Part shown: piece by piece, positions 56,778 to 64,000 of the stretch
How the letters are laid out: every line of letters begins with the position of its first letter
How positions within the stretch are numbered: position 1 is the stretch's first letter
Source: Betaproteobacteria bacterium
GTDB taxonomy: Bacteria > Pseudomonadota > Gammaproteobacteria > Burkholderiales > Burkholderiaceae_C
Assembly: GCA_025358155.1 (NCBI GenBank)
Contig: JANYKR010000028.1
Coordinates: forward strand, 1-64,000
Length of the DNA: 64,000 nucleotides
Direction of reading: 5' to 3'
Notes under the pieces: generated by a model
What the model saw: only the letters and a program-made list of their open reading frames with translations
Databases searched by the model: none
What the model was told of the DNA's origin: nothing
Made by a program: the position numbers and the translations under genes

Positions 56778-57416
56778 TCACTGCAAGGGCACGCCGGTCT
56801 TGGCCTGCAGCTCGTCGCGCGTCACGCCCGGCGCCAGCTCCACCAACTTCAAGCCGTGCGGCGTGACGTCGAGCACGGCCAGGTCGGTGATGATGCGGTC
56901 GACCACGCCAACGCCTGTCAAGGGCAAGGTGCAGTGCGGCAGGATCTTCAGGTCAAACCCGCCGTCCTTGCGGCGTGCCACGTGCTCCATCAGCACCACC
57001 ACACTCTTGACGCCTGCCACCAGGTCCATCGCGCCGCCCATGCCCTTGACCATCTTGCCGGGGATCATCCAGTTCGCCAAGTCACCTTTTTCGCTGACCT
57101 GCATCGCGCCCAGGATCGACAAATTGATCTTGCCGCCGCGGATCATCGCAAAGCTGTCGTGGCTGCCAAAAATGCTGCTGCCGGGGATGGTGGTCACGGT
57201 CTGCTTGCCGGCGTTGATCAGGTCGGCATCCACTGCATCTTCGGTCGGGAACGGGCCAATGCCCAACATGCCGTTTTCGCTTTGCAGCCAAACCTCGATG
57301 TCGGGGCTGACAAAGTTGGCCACCAGCGTGGGCAGGCCGATGCCGAGGTTGACGTAGAAGCCGTCCTGCAGCTCTTGGGCGGCACGTGCCGCCATCTGGT
57401 CGTGGGTCCAGGCCAT
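56778..57416 (-). CDS. scoB: 3-oxoacid CoA-transferase subunit B
   Basis: The 212-residue beta subunit has the catalytic Glu E47 in [10 protein letters not shown] and the N-terminal pattern [20 protein letters not shown]. With subunit A it moves CoA from succinyl-CoA (or acetyl-CoA) to acetoacetate or a related 3-oxoacid. It follows subunit A by 1 bp. Exact donor specificity, such as PcaJ or ScoB, is not settled by sequence alone. It converges on lapB. Confidence 0.87.
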   Translation of the reverse strand: MAWTHDQMAARAAQELQDGFYVNLGIGLPTLVANFVSPDIEVWLQSENGMLGIGPFPTEDAVDADLINAGKQTVTTIPGSSIFGSHDSFAMIRGGKINLSILGAMQVSEKGDLANWMIPGKMVKGMGGAMDLVAGVKSVVVLMEHVARRKDGGFDLKILPHCTLPLTGVGVVDRIITDLAVLDVTPHGLKLVELAPGVTRDELQAKTGVPLQ

Positions 57417-57417
57417 G

Positions 57418-58143
57418 TCAGGCTCCTGCTGTGTCGGTTGAGAGGGCGGCGGCGGTGACGGTGCGTTTTTCAATCCGCTTCTCCGGCGTCGCATTGAGCA
57501 CGATGCGGTGCACGTAGATGCCGGGCAAGTGCACCGCGTCCGGATCGATGCTGCCGGTCTCGACGATCTGCTCCACCTCGACCACCGTGGTGCGCCCGGC
57601 CATCGCCGCCGCCGGGTTGAAGTTGCGTGCCGTGCGGCGAAACACCAGATTGCCGCTCTTGTCGGCCTTCCAGGCCTTGACCAGCGCCACATCGGGCAGC
57701 AGCGCCCGCTCCATCACGTAGACATGGCCGTCGAACTCGCGTGTCTCCTTGCCCTCGGCCACCAAAGTGCCCACCCCGGTGCGGGTGAAGAACGCCGGAA
57801 TGCCGGCGCCGCCGGCGCGCAGGCGCTCGGCCAGCGTACCCTGGGGTGTGAATTCAAGCGCCAGTTCGCCAGCCAGGTACTGGCGCTCGAACTCCTTGTT
57901 CTCGCCAACGTAGCTGGAGATCATCTTTTTGATCTGGCGCGTTTCGAGCAGCTTGCCCAGGCCAAAACCATCCACCCCGGCGTTGTTGCTGATCACCGTC
58001 AGGCCCTGCGCGCCAGAGGCTGCCAGCGCGTCAATCAGCGCCTCGGGGATGCCGCACAGACCGAATCCGCCGACCGCCAGCAACTGGTTGTCGTGCACGA
58101 TGCCGGCCAGCGCTGCGGCGGCGCTGGGGTAGATCTTGTTCAT
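57418..58143 (-). CDS. scoA: 3-oxoacid CoA-transferase subunit A
   Basis: The 241-residue alpha subunit has the signature [19 protein letters not shown] and [20 protein letters not shown]. It starts at 58143 and its stop lies 1 bp before the subunit B start, so both are translated from one message. It is divergent from the thioesterase gene, with 102 bp shared. Confidence 0.88.
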   Translation of the reverse strand: MNKIYPSAAAALAGIVHDNQLLAVGGFGLCGIPEALIDALAASGAQGLTVISNNAGVDGFGLGKLLETRQIKKMISSYVGENKEFERQYLAGELALEFTPQGTLAERLRAGGAGIPAFFTRTGVGTLVAEGKETREFDGHVYVMERALLPDVALVKAWKADKSGNLVFRRTARNFNPAAAMAGRTTVVEVEQIVETGSIDPDAVHLPGIYVHRIVLNATPEKRIEKRTVTAAALSTDTAGA

Positions 58144-58197
58144 GGTGGCGTCTTTCGCTTCGGTATGGGGACGGCGCGAAGCGTACTACTTACGGCA

Positions 58198-58229
58198 TTA
58201 AGCAGGGGTTACGTAGAATCGCTTAACCC
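58198..58229. promoter_or_regulatory. Nested dyads around a -10-like box upstream of the thioesterase
   Basis: TTAAGC (58198) pairs with GCTTAA (58221), and GGGTTA (58206) pairs with TAACCC (58224). Both flank TAGAAT at 58214-58219. The arrangement suits an operator overlapping a promoter in the shared upstream of scoA and the thioesterase. Confidence 0.4.
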
Positions 58230-58245
58230 ACTGCCCCGACCCGCC

Positions 58246-58671
58246 ATGGACAACACCACTGTCACCGATATCGCCGACATGCAGCACCTGCTGGACACGG
58301 TGGTGTCAGACTGGGTCAAGGCCCTGGCCCTGCGGGTGGTGGAGGCCCGCGCCGGCGAGGTGGTGCTGGCGCTGCCGGTGACACCGCTGCATGTGCATGG
58401 CGGCGGTGTGCTCTGCGGCCAGACCTTGATGGCGGCGGCCGACACGGCGATGATCCTGGCCATCAGCAGCCAGATCGGCGGCTTTCGCGCCATGACCACA
58501 GTGCAGTTGCAGACCAGCTTCTTGCGGCCGGTGGCAGGCAACAGCGGACCGGTGCGGCTGGTGGCGCGGGTGTTGCGGGCTGGCAAAAGCCTGGTGTTCG
58601 GCGAGATCGAGGCGTTTGATTCGGCGGGTCGCCTGGCGGCCCACAGCACCACCACCTACGCGCTGCTGTGA
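58246..58671 (+). CDS. PaaI-family thioesterase
   Basis: The 141-residue hot-dog protein has the PaaI/YbgC-like core LHVHGGGVLCGQTLMAAADT, MTTVQLQTSFLRPV. It should hydrolyse acyl-CoA or aryl-CoA. Its stop overlaps the regulator's GTG start by 4 bp. Divergence from a CoA-transferase suggests a joint role in acyl-CoA supply, but substrate is not known. Confidence 0.8.
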   Translation: MDNTTVTDIADMQHLLDTVVSDWVKALALRVVEARAGEVVLALPVTPLHVHGGGVLCGQTLMAAADTAMILAISSQIGGFRAMTTVQLQTSFLRPVAGNSGPVRLVARVLRAGKSLVFGEIEAFDSAGRLAAHSTTTYALL

Positions 58672-59249
58672 GCGCGTCGGCAGCGAGCCCTGCGCCGCCG
58701 CTCGACTACCGCATCGCCTTCGACTCGGCACCGATCGGACTGGTGCTCTCGCGCCAGCGCCAGATCGTCGATTGCAACCAGCAGCTGCTGGCGATGTTTG
58801 GTGCCCAACGCGTCCAGTTGCTCGGCCGCAGTTTTGAAGTGCTCTACCCCAGCACCGACGAGTTTGAGCGCACCGGCGCGCGCATCGCCGCCAGCCTGGA
58901 CGCCCAGGGCTGGTACGCCGATGACCGGGTGATGAAGCGGCTGGCCGGCCCGGCGCCGGCCGAACTGTTCTGGTGCCATGTGACCGGCCGGGCACTTGAC
59001 CCGCTGCAACCGCACGCTGCCGGTATCTGGGCGTTTGAGGACCTGTCGTCCAAACGCAAGCTCAAGGTGGTGTTCACTGCCCGTGAGCGCGAGATCGCCG
59101 CGCTGCTGATCGATGGCCTGACCAGCAAGCAGATCGGCAAGCGGCTGGACATCAGTCCGCGCACGGTGGATGTCTACCGTGCCCGCCTGATGCGCAAGAT
59201 GGGTGCAGCCACCACGACGGAGCTGGTCAACAAGCTGTTGTCGGGTTGA
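58668..59249 (+). CDS. PAS-domain LuxR-type transcriptional regulator
   Basis: The 193-residue protein has an N-terminal PAS domain (RIAFDSAPIGLVLSRQRQIV, about 15-120) and a C-terminal LuxR helix-turn-helix (TAREREIAALLIDGLTSKQI, then SPRTVDVYRARLMRKM). There is no response-regulator receiver domain, so the PAS part should sense a ligand or redox signal. The GTG start overlaps the thioesterase stop, which couples the two. It may control the divergent CoA-transferase pair or its own operon. Confidence 0.85.
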   Translation: MSASAASPAPPLDYRIAFDSAPIGLVLSRQRQIVDCNQQLLAMFGAQRVQLLGRSFEVLYPSTDEFERTGARIAASLDAQGWYADDRVMKRLAGPAPAELFWCHVTGRALDPLQPHAAGIWAFEDLSSKRKLKVVFTAREREIAALLIDGLTSKQIGKRLDISPRTVDVYRARLMRKMGAATTTELVNKLLSG

Positions 59250-59330
59250 GCCCGACGGCGTGCGCCTGGTGTCCGGCAGCAACGCCAATTTTTGTGCCTT
59301 GAAGGCTGTCTTGCCCGCAGCGACACCGGC

Positions 59331-60017
59331 TCAGGCCGCCCCACCAGACGCCGGAGGTTCGGCATTGATCCCGAGCTCGGCGGCCATGCGCAGCACCAGG
59401 CTGCGCAGCGCCGCCAACTCGGTGGCTTGGCGGCCCAGTTCAGACTTCAAGGCCACCAACTCGCCGACACTGATCGCGTCCTCGTCCGACCCGCCACCCG
59501 GCTCAGCCCGCAAGCTGGCGCCCTGCACCTCGCCGCACAGCAAATGGGCCCAGCGCGGCTCGCGCGCACCGGGCGCTCGCGCCAGCAACACGGCGCGCGG
59601 CGGAAATCTGTCTGCCAGCTCCTTGAGCACGGCCTCGACCGCCGCGATGTCGGCAAACCGGTGCAAGCGCTCGGCATTGGCCCGCAGTTCGGCCGAGGTC
59701 TGCGGCCCGCGCAGCATCAGCACTGTCAGCAGCGCCACCGCATTGGCCGGCACATTCAGGCCGCGCGCGGCGTTGTGCTCGTAGCGGGTGACCCGGGTGC
59801 TGCTGCCTTCAAAAGCCAGGCTCATGCTTTTCAGGCCATCCACCGCACCCAGCACCTCGGCGTCGCTGGCGTTGATCACCGGGTCGCGGGTGGTCTTCTG
59901 GTTGCAGCCGGCCACCAGGGTGTTGAGCGACAGCGGGTAGGTGTCTGGCACCGTCGCCTGCTTCTCGACCAGCACACCCAGCACACGGGCTTCCAGAGGG
60001 GTCAGCGCTCGGGCCAT
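59331..60017 (-). CDS. YceH family protein (DUF480)
   Basis: The 228-residue protein matches YceH: ALTPLEARVLGVLVEKQATVPDTYPLSLN and NQKTTRDPV with a tandem winged-helix fold, then LMLRGPQTSAELRANAERL. Function is unknown. The ATG at 60017 fits the common start; a TTG-initiated longer frame to 60062 would overlap the neighbouring SDR stop. It is divergent in function from its neighbours but shares their strand. Confidence 0.85.
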   Translation of the reverse strand: MARALTPLEARVLGVLVEKQATVPDTYPLSLNTLVAGCNQKTTRDPVINASDAEVLGAVDGLKSMSLAFEGSSTRVTRYEHNAARGLNVPANAVALLTVLMLRGPQTSAELRANAERLHRFADIAAVEAVLKELADRFPPRAVLLARAPGAREPRWAHLLCGEVQGASLRAEPGGGSDEDAISVGELVALKSELGRQATELAALRSLVLRMAAELGINAEPPASGGAA

Positions 60018-60051
60018 TGCCTTTGGGGTCCTGAAGTTCAGCTCAACGGGA

Positions 60052-60834
60052 TCAAGCGCCAAATCCGTCGTCGGCCGACAGGATCGCGCCGTTGATGAAA
60101 TGGCTCTCGTTGGCCACCAGCATCATCAGCGCCGAGTCCAGGTCTTGCGGCCGGCCGACACGCTTGCGCGGCAGCAGGTTCATCAGCTTGCGGCCAGACT
60201 CGGTCTGCCAGTGCTGGTGGTTGATCTCGGTGTCGATGTAGCCGGGGCACAGTGCGTTGACGTTGATGCCGAACTTGCCCCACTCCAGCGCCATCGCCCG
60301 GGTCATGTGAATCACCGCGGCCTTGCTCATGGCGTAGACACCGATCTGGCTGAGCGGCCGCAGCCCCGCCATCGACGCGACATTGACAATGCGTCCGCCC
60401 GTGAAGGTGCCTGGCGCGGCGCCGCGCGAGCGGGCGATCATGCGCTTGGCCACCTCTTGCGCCATGAAAAACGCGCCCCGGGTGTTGGTGCCCATGATGA
60501 AGTCGTAGTCCTCCGGCATCACGTCCACCAGCTTCTGGGTGTTGGACACGCCCGAGTTGTTGACCAGGATGTCGATGGTGCCCATCTCGGTCTCGGCGTG
60601 GGCCACGGCCGCCTTGATGCTGTCGGGGTCGGTCACGTCGAGTTCTACGACATGGGCGTCACCGCCGGTCGATTCGATTTCGGCACGCAAGGTCTTGAGG
60701 CGCTCGACCCGGCGCGCGGCCAGCACCACGGCGGCACCGGCATGGCTCAAGGTGCGGGCGAACTGCGCACCCAGGCCGCTGGAGGCACCGGAGACAAAGG
60801 CGACGCGGCCGGAGAGATCGAGGTTGTAGCTCAT
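60052..60834 (-). CDS. Short-chain dehydrogenase/reductase
   Basis: The 260-residue SDR has the cofactor motif VSGASSGLGAQFARTL, LVNNSGVS, and the catalytic Y and K in YAMSKAAVIHMTRAM. Arg-rich residues after strand 2 (AARRVERLK) suggest NADP preference. It resembles 3-hydroxyacyl-CoA or acetoacetyl-CoA reductases (PhaB-like), but no polyester genes are near. Substrate is unknown. Confidence 0.85.
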   Translation of the reverse strand: MSYNLDLSGRVAFVSGASSGLGAQFARTLSHAGAAVVLAARRVERLKTLRAEIESTGGDAHVVELDVTDPDSIKAAVAHAETEMGTIDILVNNSGVSNTQKLVDVMPEDYDFIMGTNTRGAFFMAQEVAKRMIARSRGAAPGTFTGGRIVNVASMAGLRPLSQIGVYAMSKAAVIHMTRAMALEWGKFGINVNALCPGYIDTEINHQHWQTESGRKLMNLLPRKRVGRPQDLDSALMMLVANESHFINGAILSADDGFGA

Positions 60835-60890
60835 GGGGTATCAGTTCAAGAGTCGGGCTGGCGGCAGGGGCCAGGCCGGTACACACCGGA

Positions 60891-63074
60891 TCACGATAGC
60901 ACGGGGGCTGCAGGGGCCATCGGCTGCAACTTCAGCTGCTGCGCTGGCAGCGCTGCAAGCGGCAGCAGCGGCAGCGGCAGCAGCGGCAGTACGCCCCCGG
61001 CATCGCGCAGCAAGGCCAACCAGTCATCCACCGGGATCGGCCGCGAGAAGTGGTAGCCCTGGAACTCGTTGACGCCCATCGCCGTGAGCGCAGCGAGTTG
61101 CTGGGGCGTCTCCACACCCTCGGCAACGGTGTGCATGCCCAGCACCTGGCACAGCCGCACGATGCTGTCGAGCAGGCGCACCGCCGCCGGGTCGCGCTCG
61201 ATGTCCATCACAAAGCTGCGGTCGATCTTGATCTTGTCGAACGGCAGGTGGCGCAGGTAGCTCAGAGACGAATAGCCGGTGCCAAAGTCGTCGAGCGCAA
61301 GCGAGAAGCCGTGGTCCCGCAGCCGGTGCAACATCGGCTTGACCACGTCCATGTTGTGCACCAGCGCCGACTCGGTCAGCTCCAGCTCCAGCATGCCGGG
61401 CGCAATACCGTTGCGCCGGCAAGCCTGCAACAACAGGCTGTCGAGCCCAGGCTGCAGCATCTGCTTGGGCGACAGGTTCACCGCCACGGGCAGTGGGTAG
61501 CCCAGGGCCGCGCTGGCCGCCGCCAGTTGGGCCGCAGCGTGGGCGGCATGCCGGCCCATCAGCTGTATCAAGCCGACTTTTTCAGCCAGCCGGATGAACT
61601 CGATCGGTGACACGTTGCCGAAGGCCTCGGTGTTCCAGCGCATCAGCAATTCGGCGCCCACCGGTCGGCCCAGCGAGTCGACCTTGGGCTGGGCCACAAA
61701 CCGGAAGCCGTTGCGGTCGGTGTCGATGCGCAGCAGGCTGGTCATGCGCACCCGGCGCTGGGCGTCGTTGTCGAGTGAATTGTCGAAGAAGACCAGACAG
61801 TTGCGACCCGCCTGCTTGCCGGCGTAGTTGGCGGCATCGGCCTTGCGCAGCAGCAAGCTGAAGTCCAGCCCGTCCTGCGGTGCCAGCACAGCGCCGATGG
61901 TCGGTGTGATGCTGAGCTCCTGGTCACCCACGTCAAAGCGCCCGGCCAGCGCGGCCAACACCACCTGAGCGGCCGAGCGCACCTCCGTGTCGCCGCTGCC
62001 CTGGGCCAACACCACCAGGTACTCGTCGCTGCCCCAGCGCGCCAGCAGCGCGTCCGGCGGCAAGGCGGCGCGCAGGCGCTGCCCCACTGCGCGCAGCAGG
62101 GCGTCGCCGCTGTCATGACCAAACGAGTCGTTGACCTCCTTGAAGCCATCGAGATCGATGAACAGCAGGCCAAACTCAGGAGCCGCATGGACCAGCAACT
62201 GGTCGATATGGAGTTGCGCCGCGAGCCGGTTGGGCAGTTCGGTCAGCTTGTCCTGCATCGCCATGCGCTGCAGGCGTTGCTCATTTTGCCGGCGCTCGCG
62301 CAAGTCGTGCAGAGCGACCAGAAAGCAGTGGCGCCGACCATCGCTGGCGGCCACGGCGGTGACCGACATCTCCACCGGCACCGCGCCCGCAGGCGCCAGC
62401 AGCTTGATCTCTTCGCACCAGTTGCCCTCAGCCAGCGCCTGGTCCAGCGAGATATCGCCCACCGGCAGCCAGGTCCGCAGGTCGGCGCCGGGCATCACGC
62501 CGCTGTCCTCACCCACCAGGCGCACCAGCGACTCGTTGACCTCCAGCACCGACCACTGGGCGTCCACCACCGCCAGCGCATCGCGGGTGCTGGCAAACGC
62601 ATGGGCCATCAGGCGCAGCGAGTCCTCGGCTTCGTGCTGCGCTGTCACGTCCTTCAGGGTGCCCAGCACATGGTCGGTGCAGCCCTGGCTGTTGCGGCCC
62701 ATCGCCCGGCCTCGAACCCGCAACCAGCGCCGGCAGCCGCCCGGGTCCGTGACGCGAAAGGCCAGGTCGATGTCGGCATGTGCTCCGCGCAGATGCAAAG
62801 CCCAGGCCAGGCGCAGTGACGGCGCGTCTTCGGCATCGGCGTGGCTGAAAAACTGCTCCAGGGGCATGCCCGCAGTCGCCCCGGGCAGCACGTCCTCGAT
62901 GCCGGGGCCGGCGGCCTCAGCCTCGGCCCGGTCCACCGCGATGCGGTTGCTGGTGGCGTCCCACTCCCAGACGCTTTCGCCACTGGCCCACAAGGCCAGT
63001 TGCACCCGGCGCTCGGTGTGGCGCGCGGCGGCCAGGGTTTGAGCGGTCTGCTGGCCCGGTGCCGGCGCGGTCAT
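60891..63074 (-). CDS. PAS-GGDEF-EAL c-di-GMP signalling protein
   Basis: The 727-residue protein has two PAS-like regions, a GGDEF domain and a C-terminal EAL domain. The cyclase motif reads RWGSDEY at about 346 instead of GGDEF, and the EAL motif reads AELLMRW at about 475, retaining its Glu. Other EAL residues (LSPKQ, ELELTES, LDDFGTGYSSL, KIDRSFV, AEGVE) are intact. It is thus probably a phosphodiesterase with a weakened or regulatory GGDEF. The ATG at 63074 is preferred over an upstream start at 63137 in a repeat-coded Pro/Leu stretch. Pro/Leu-rich tail, no clear membrane helix. Confidence 0.85.
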   Translation of the reverse strand: MTAPAPGQQTAQTLAAARHTERRVQLALWASGESVWEWDATSNRIAVDRAEAEAAGPGIEDVLPGATAGMPLEQFFSHADAEDAPSLRLAWALHLRGAHADIDLAFRVTDPGGCRRWLRVRGRAMGRNSQGCTDHVLGTLKDVTAQHEAEDSLRLMAHAFASTRDALAVVDAQWSVLEVNESLVRLVGEDSGVMPGADLRTWLPVGDISLDQALAEGNWCEEIKLLAPAGAVPVEMSVTAVAASDGRRHCFLVALHDLRERRQNEQRLQRMAMQDKLTELPNRLAAQLHIDQLLVHAAPEFGLLFIDLDGFKEVNDSFGHDSGDALLRAVGQRLRAALPPDALLARWGSDEYLVVLAQGSGDTEVRSAAQVVLAALAGRFDVGDQELSITPTIGAVLAPQDGLDFSLLLRKADAANYAGKQAGRNCLVFFDNSLDNDAQRRVRMTSLLRIDTDRNGFRFVAQPKVDSLGRPVGAELLMRWNTEAFGNVSPIEFIRLAEKVGLIQLMGRHAAHAAAQLAAASAALGYPLPVAVNLSPKQMLQPGLDSLLLQACRRNGIAPGMLELELTESALVHNMDVVKPMLHRLRDHGFSLALDDFGTGYSSLSYLRHLPFDKIKIDRSFVMDIERDPAAVRLLDSIVRLCQVLGMHTVAEGVETPQQLAALTAMGVNEFQGYHFSRPIPVDDWLALLRDAGGVLPLLPLPLLPLAALPAQQLKLQPMAPAAPVLS
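60961..60989. repeat. GC-rich 6/9-bp repeat in GGDEF-EAL 3' end
   Basis: GGCAGC and GGCAGCAGC units alternate and encode a Leu/Pro-rich tail (LPLLPLPLL). It keeps frame. Confidence 0.7.
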
Positions 63075-63089
63075 CGACCGGCACCGGCC

Positions 63090-63137
63090 GGGCGAAGCCA
63101 AGGGCAAGGGCGAAGCCAAGGGCAAGGGCAAGGGCAA
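63090..63137. repeat. 18-bp tandem repeat upstream of GGDEF-EAL gene
   Basis: Two copies of GGGCGAAGCCAAGGGCAA, then two GGGCAA units. It lies in the 5' part of the longer reading frame of the minus-strand gene. Copy-number change would alter leader or N-terminal length. Confidence 0.85.
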
Positions 63138-63377
63138 AGCTGGCAGACAGTTGACATGACAGAAGCCCGCAAAGTGGACAAAACGTGCTCAGCAAGGCTA
63201 GCGCCGATGGTCGCCGGCGAAGGGTCTGAAAAGCGCTGGAAAATGCTGTTGATCGCGGTTGCGCACTGAGTTGGGCAGAAAAGCACGGTCGTTCTTTTTT
63301 TTAGGCGGCTGGTTAGAATAAGTCGCAGCTGCCCCAGCCTGGGCCAAACCCAACTCAAACTCACAGGACATACCGGG

Positions 63378-64000
63378 ATGACATCGCAGGAGATCCTCAG
63401 CCAGTACGGTCCTCGCGAGGCCATGGCGTACGACGTCGTGATCGTGGGTGGCGGCCCAGGCGGCATGTCGGCCGCGATCCGGCTCAAGCAACTGGCGGCA
63501 GCCAGCGGGCAGGAGATCTCGGTGGTGGTGTTGGAGAAAGGCTCGGAGCCCGGCGCGCACATCCTCTCGGGCGCGGTGATGGACCCGATCGCGATCACCG
63601 AGCTGATCCCCAACTGGCGCGACTTGGGCGCCCCGCTGAACCAACCCGTCACCGGCGACCAGTTGCTCACGCTGACCGAGGACGGCACCGCCACCATCCC
63701 CGACTGGCTGATGCCCACCTGCTTTCACAACCACGGCAACTACGTCATCAGCCTGGGTGCGGTGGTCAAGTGGCTGGGCGAGCAGGCCGAGGCGCTGGGC
63801 GTCGAAGTGTTCCCGGGCTTTACCGGTGCCGAGGTGCTGTACGACGCCCAGGGCGCGGTGCGCGGCGTGGCCACCGGCAACGTCGGCATCGGCAAAGATG
63901 GCGAGCCGGGCGAGAACTTTCAGCTCGGCATGGAGCTGGTGGGCAAATACACCCTGTTTGCCGAGGGCGCACGGGGCAGCCTCGGCAAGCAGTTGATCGC
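63378..64000 (+). CDS. Electron-transfer flavoprotein-ubiquinone oxidoreductase, 5' part
   Basis: The first 207 residues run to the window end. It opens with the FAD motif YDVVIVGGGPGGMSAAIRLK and continues SVVVLEKGSEPGAHILSGAV, then DWLMPTCFHNHGNYVISLG, which match ETF-QO. The full protein (about 550 residues) would continue with a C-terminal 4Fe-4S domain outside the window. It transfers electrons from ETF to ubiquinone, serving acyl-CoA dehydrogenases. The upstream region holds a TAGAAT box at 63314-63319. Confidence 0.93.
   Translation, partial: MTSQEILSQYGPREAMAYDVVIVGGGPGGMSAAIRLKQLAAASGQEISVVVLEKGSEPGAHILSGAVMDPIAITELIPNWRDLGAPLNQPVTGDQLLTLTEDGTATIPDWLMPTCFHNHGNYVISLGAVVKWLGEQAEALGVEVFPGFTGAEVLYDAQGAVRGVATGNVGIGKDGEPGENFQLGMELVGKYTLFAEGARGSLGKQLI

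Overview
The window is high-GC, densely packed bacterial DNA. Gene content and order point to a betaproteobacterium of the order Burkholderiales, probably close to Comamonadaceae or the Rubrivivax/Leptothrix group. The main evidence is the run gyrA - DUF2059 gene - serC - pheA - tyrA - aroA/cmk - rpsA - ihfB - lapA - lapB, together with a minus-strand ssrA whose tag reads ANDTSYALAA. No identity below species-group level is claimed, and all calls come from reading the sequence and translations, not from a database search.

Layout. 1-500: decayed IS110-type transposase fragment and a heptamer repeat. 496-1872 (-): PLP-dependent group II decarboxylase. 2228-16739 (+): a nearly continuous 14.5-kb MSHA-type (type IV-like) pilus cluster with pilus-assembly proteins, secretin, ATPase, platform protein, major pilin, a giant MshQ-like protein and four pseudopilin/minor pilin-like genes. 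No mshM or mshN is visible. 16762-20498: small membrane protein, DUF5666 remnant, a Y-family polymerase overlapping a hemerythrin gene, and an FMN alpha-hydroxyacid dehydrogenase. 20534-22369 (-): IlvD/Edd dehydratase.

22662-36893: an acyl-CoA catabolism region with two enoyl-CoA hydratase-family proteins, an APH-type kinase, an acyl-CoA dehydrogenase, a class III CoA-transferase, two amidohydrolase-2 proteins, a MaoC hydratase, DUF2889 protein, a MATE exporter, a MoxR/CoxE-type pair and a DUF1080 lipoprotein gene broken by one in-frame TGA. The kinase and acyl-CoA dehydrogenase together suggest use of hydroxy-acids, but the substrate is unknown.

37191-41436: kup, then a small accessory stretch (Fic protein, truncated HTH gene, IS256 remnant) ending at the 3' end of ssrA. 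A 21-bp near-perfect direct repeat of the ssrA T-arm lies at 39214-39234, so this stretch looks like a worn-down island inserted at ssrA. 41451-43690 (-): gph, ubiG, ompA. 43975-56732 (+): gyrA through the aromatic amino-acid genes, an AroA-Cmk fusion, rpsA, ihfB and the lapA-lapB pair. 56778-58143 (-): 3-oxoacid CoA-transferase subunits. 58246-59249 (+): thioesterase overlapping a PAS-LuxR regulator. 59331-63074 (-): YceH, an SDR and a PAS-GGDEF-EAL protein. 63378-end (+): start of ETF-ubiquinone oxidoreductase, which would carry electrons from the acyl-CoA dehydrogenase type of reaction into the quinone pool.

The strongest candidates for something undescribed are the ssrA-linked Fic island with its multi-site operator-like array, the stripped and rearranged MSHA cluster, the uncharacterised catabolic cluster containing DUF2889, and the nested hairpin between rpsA and ihfB.
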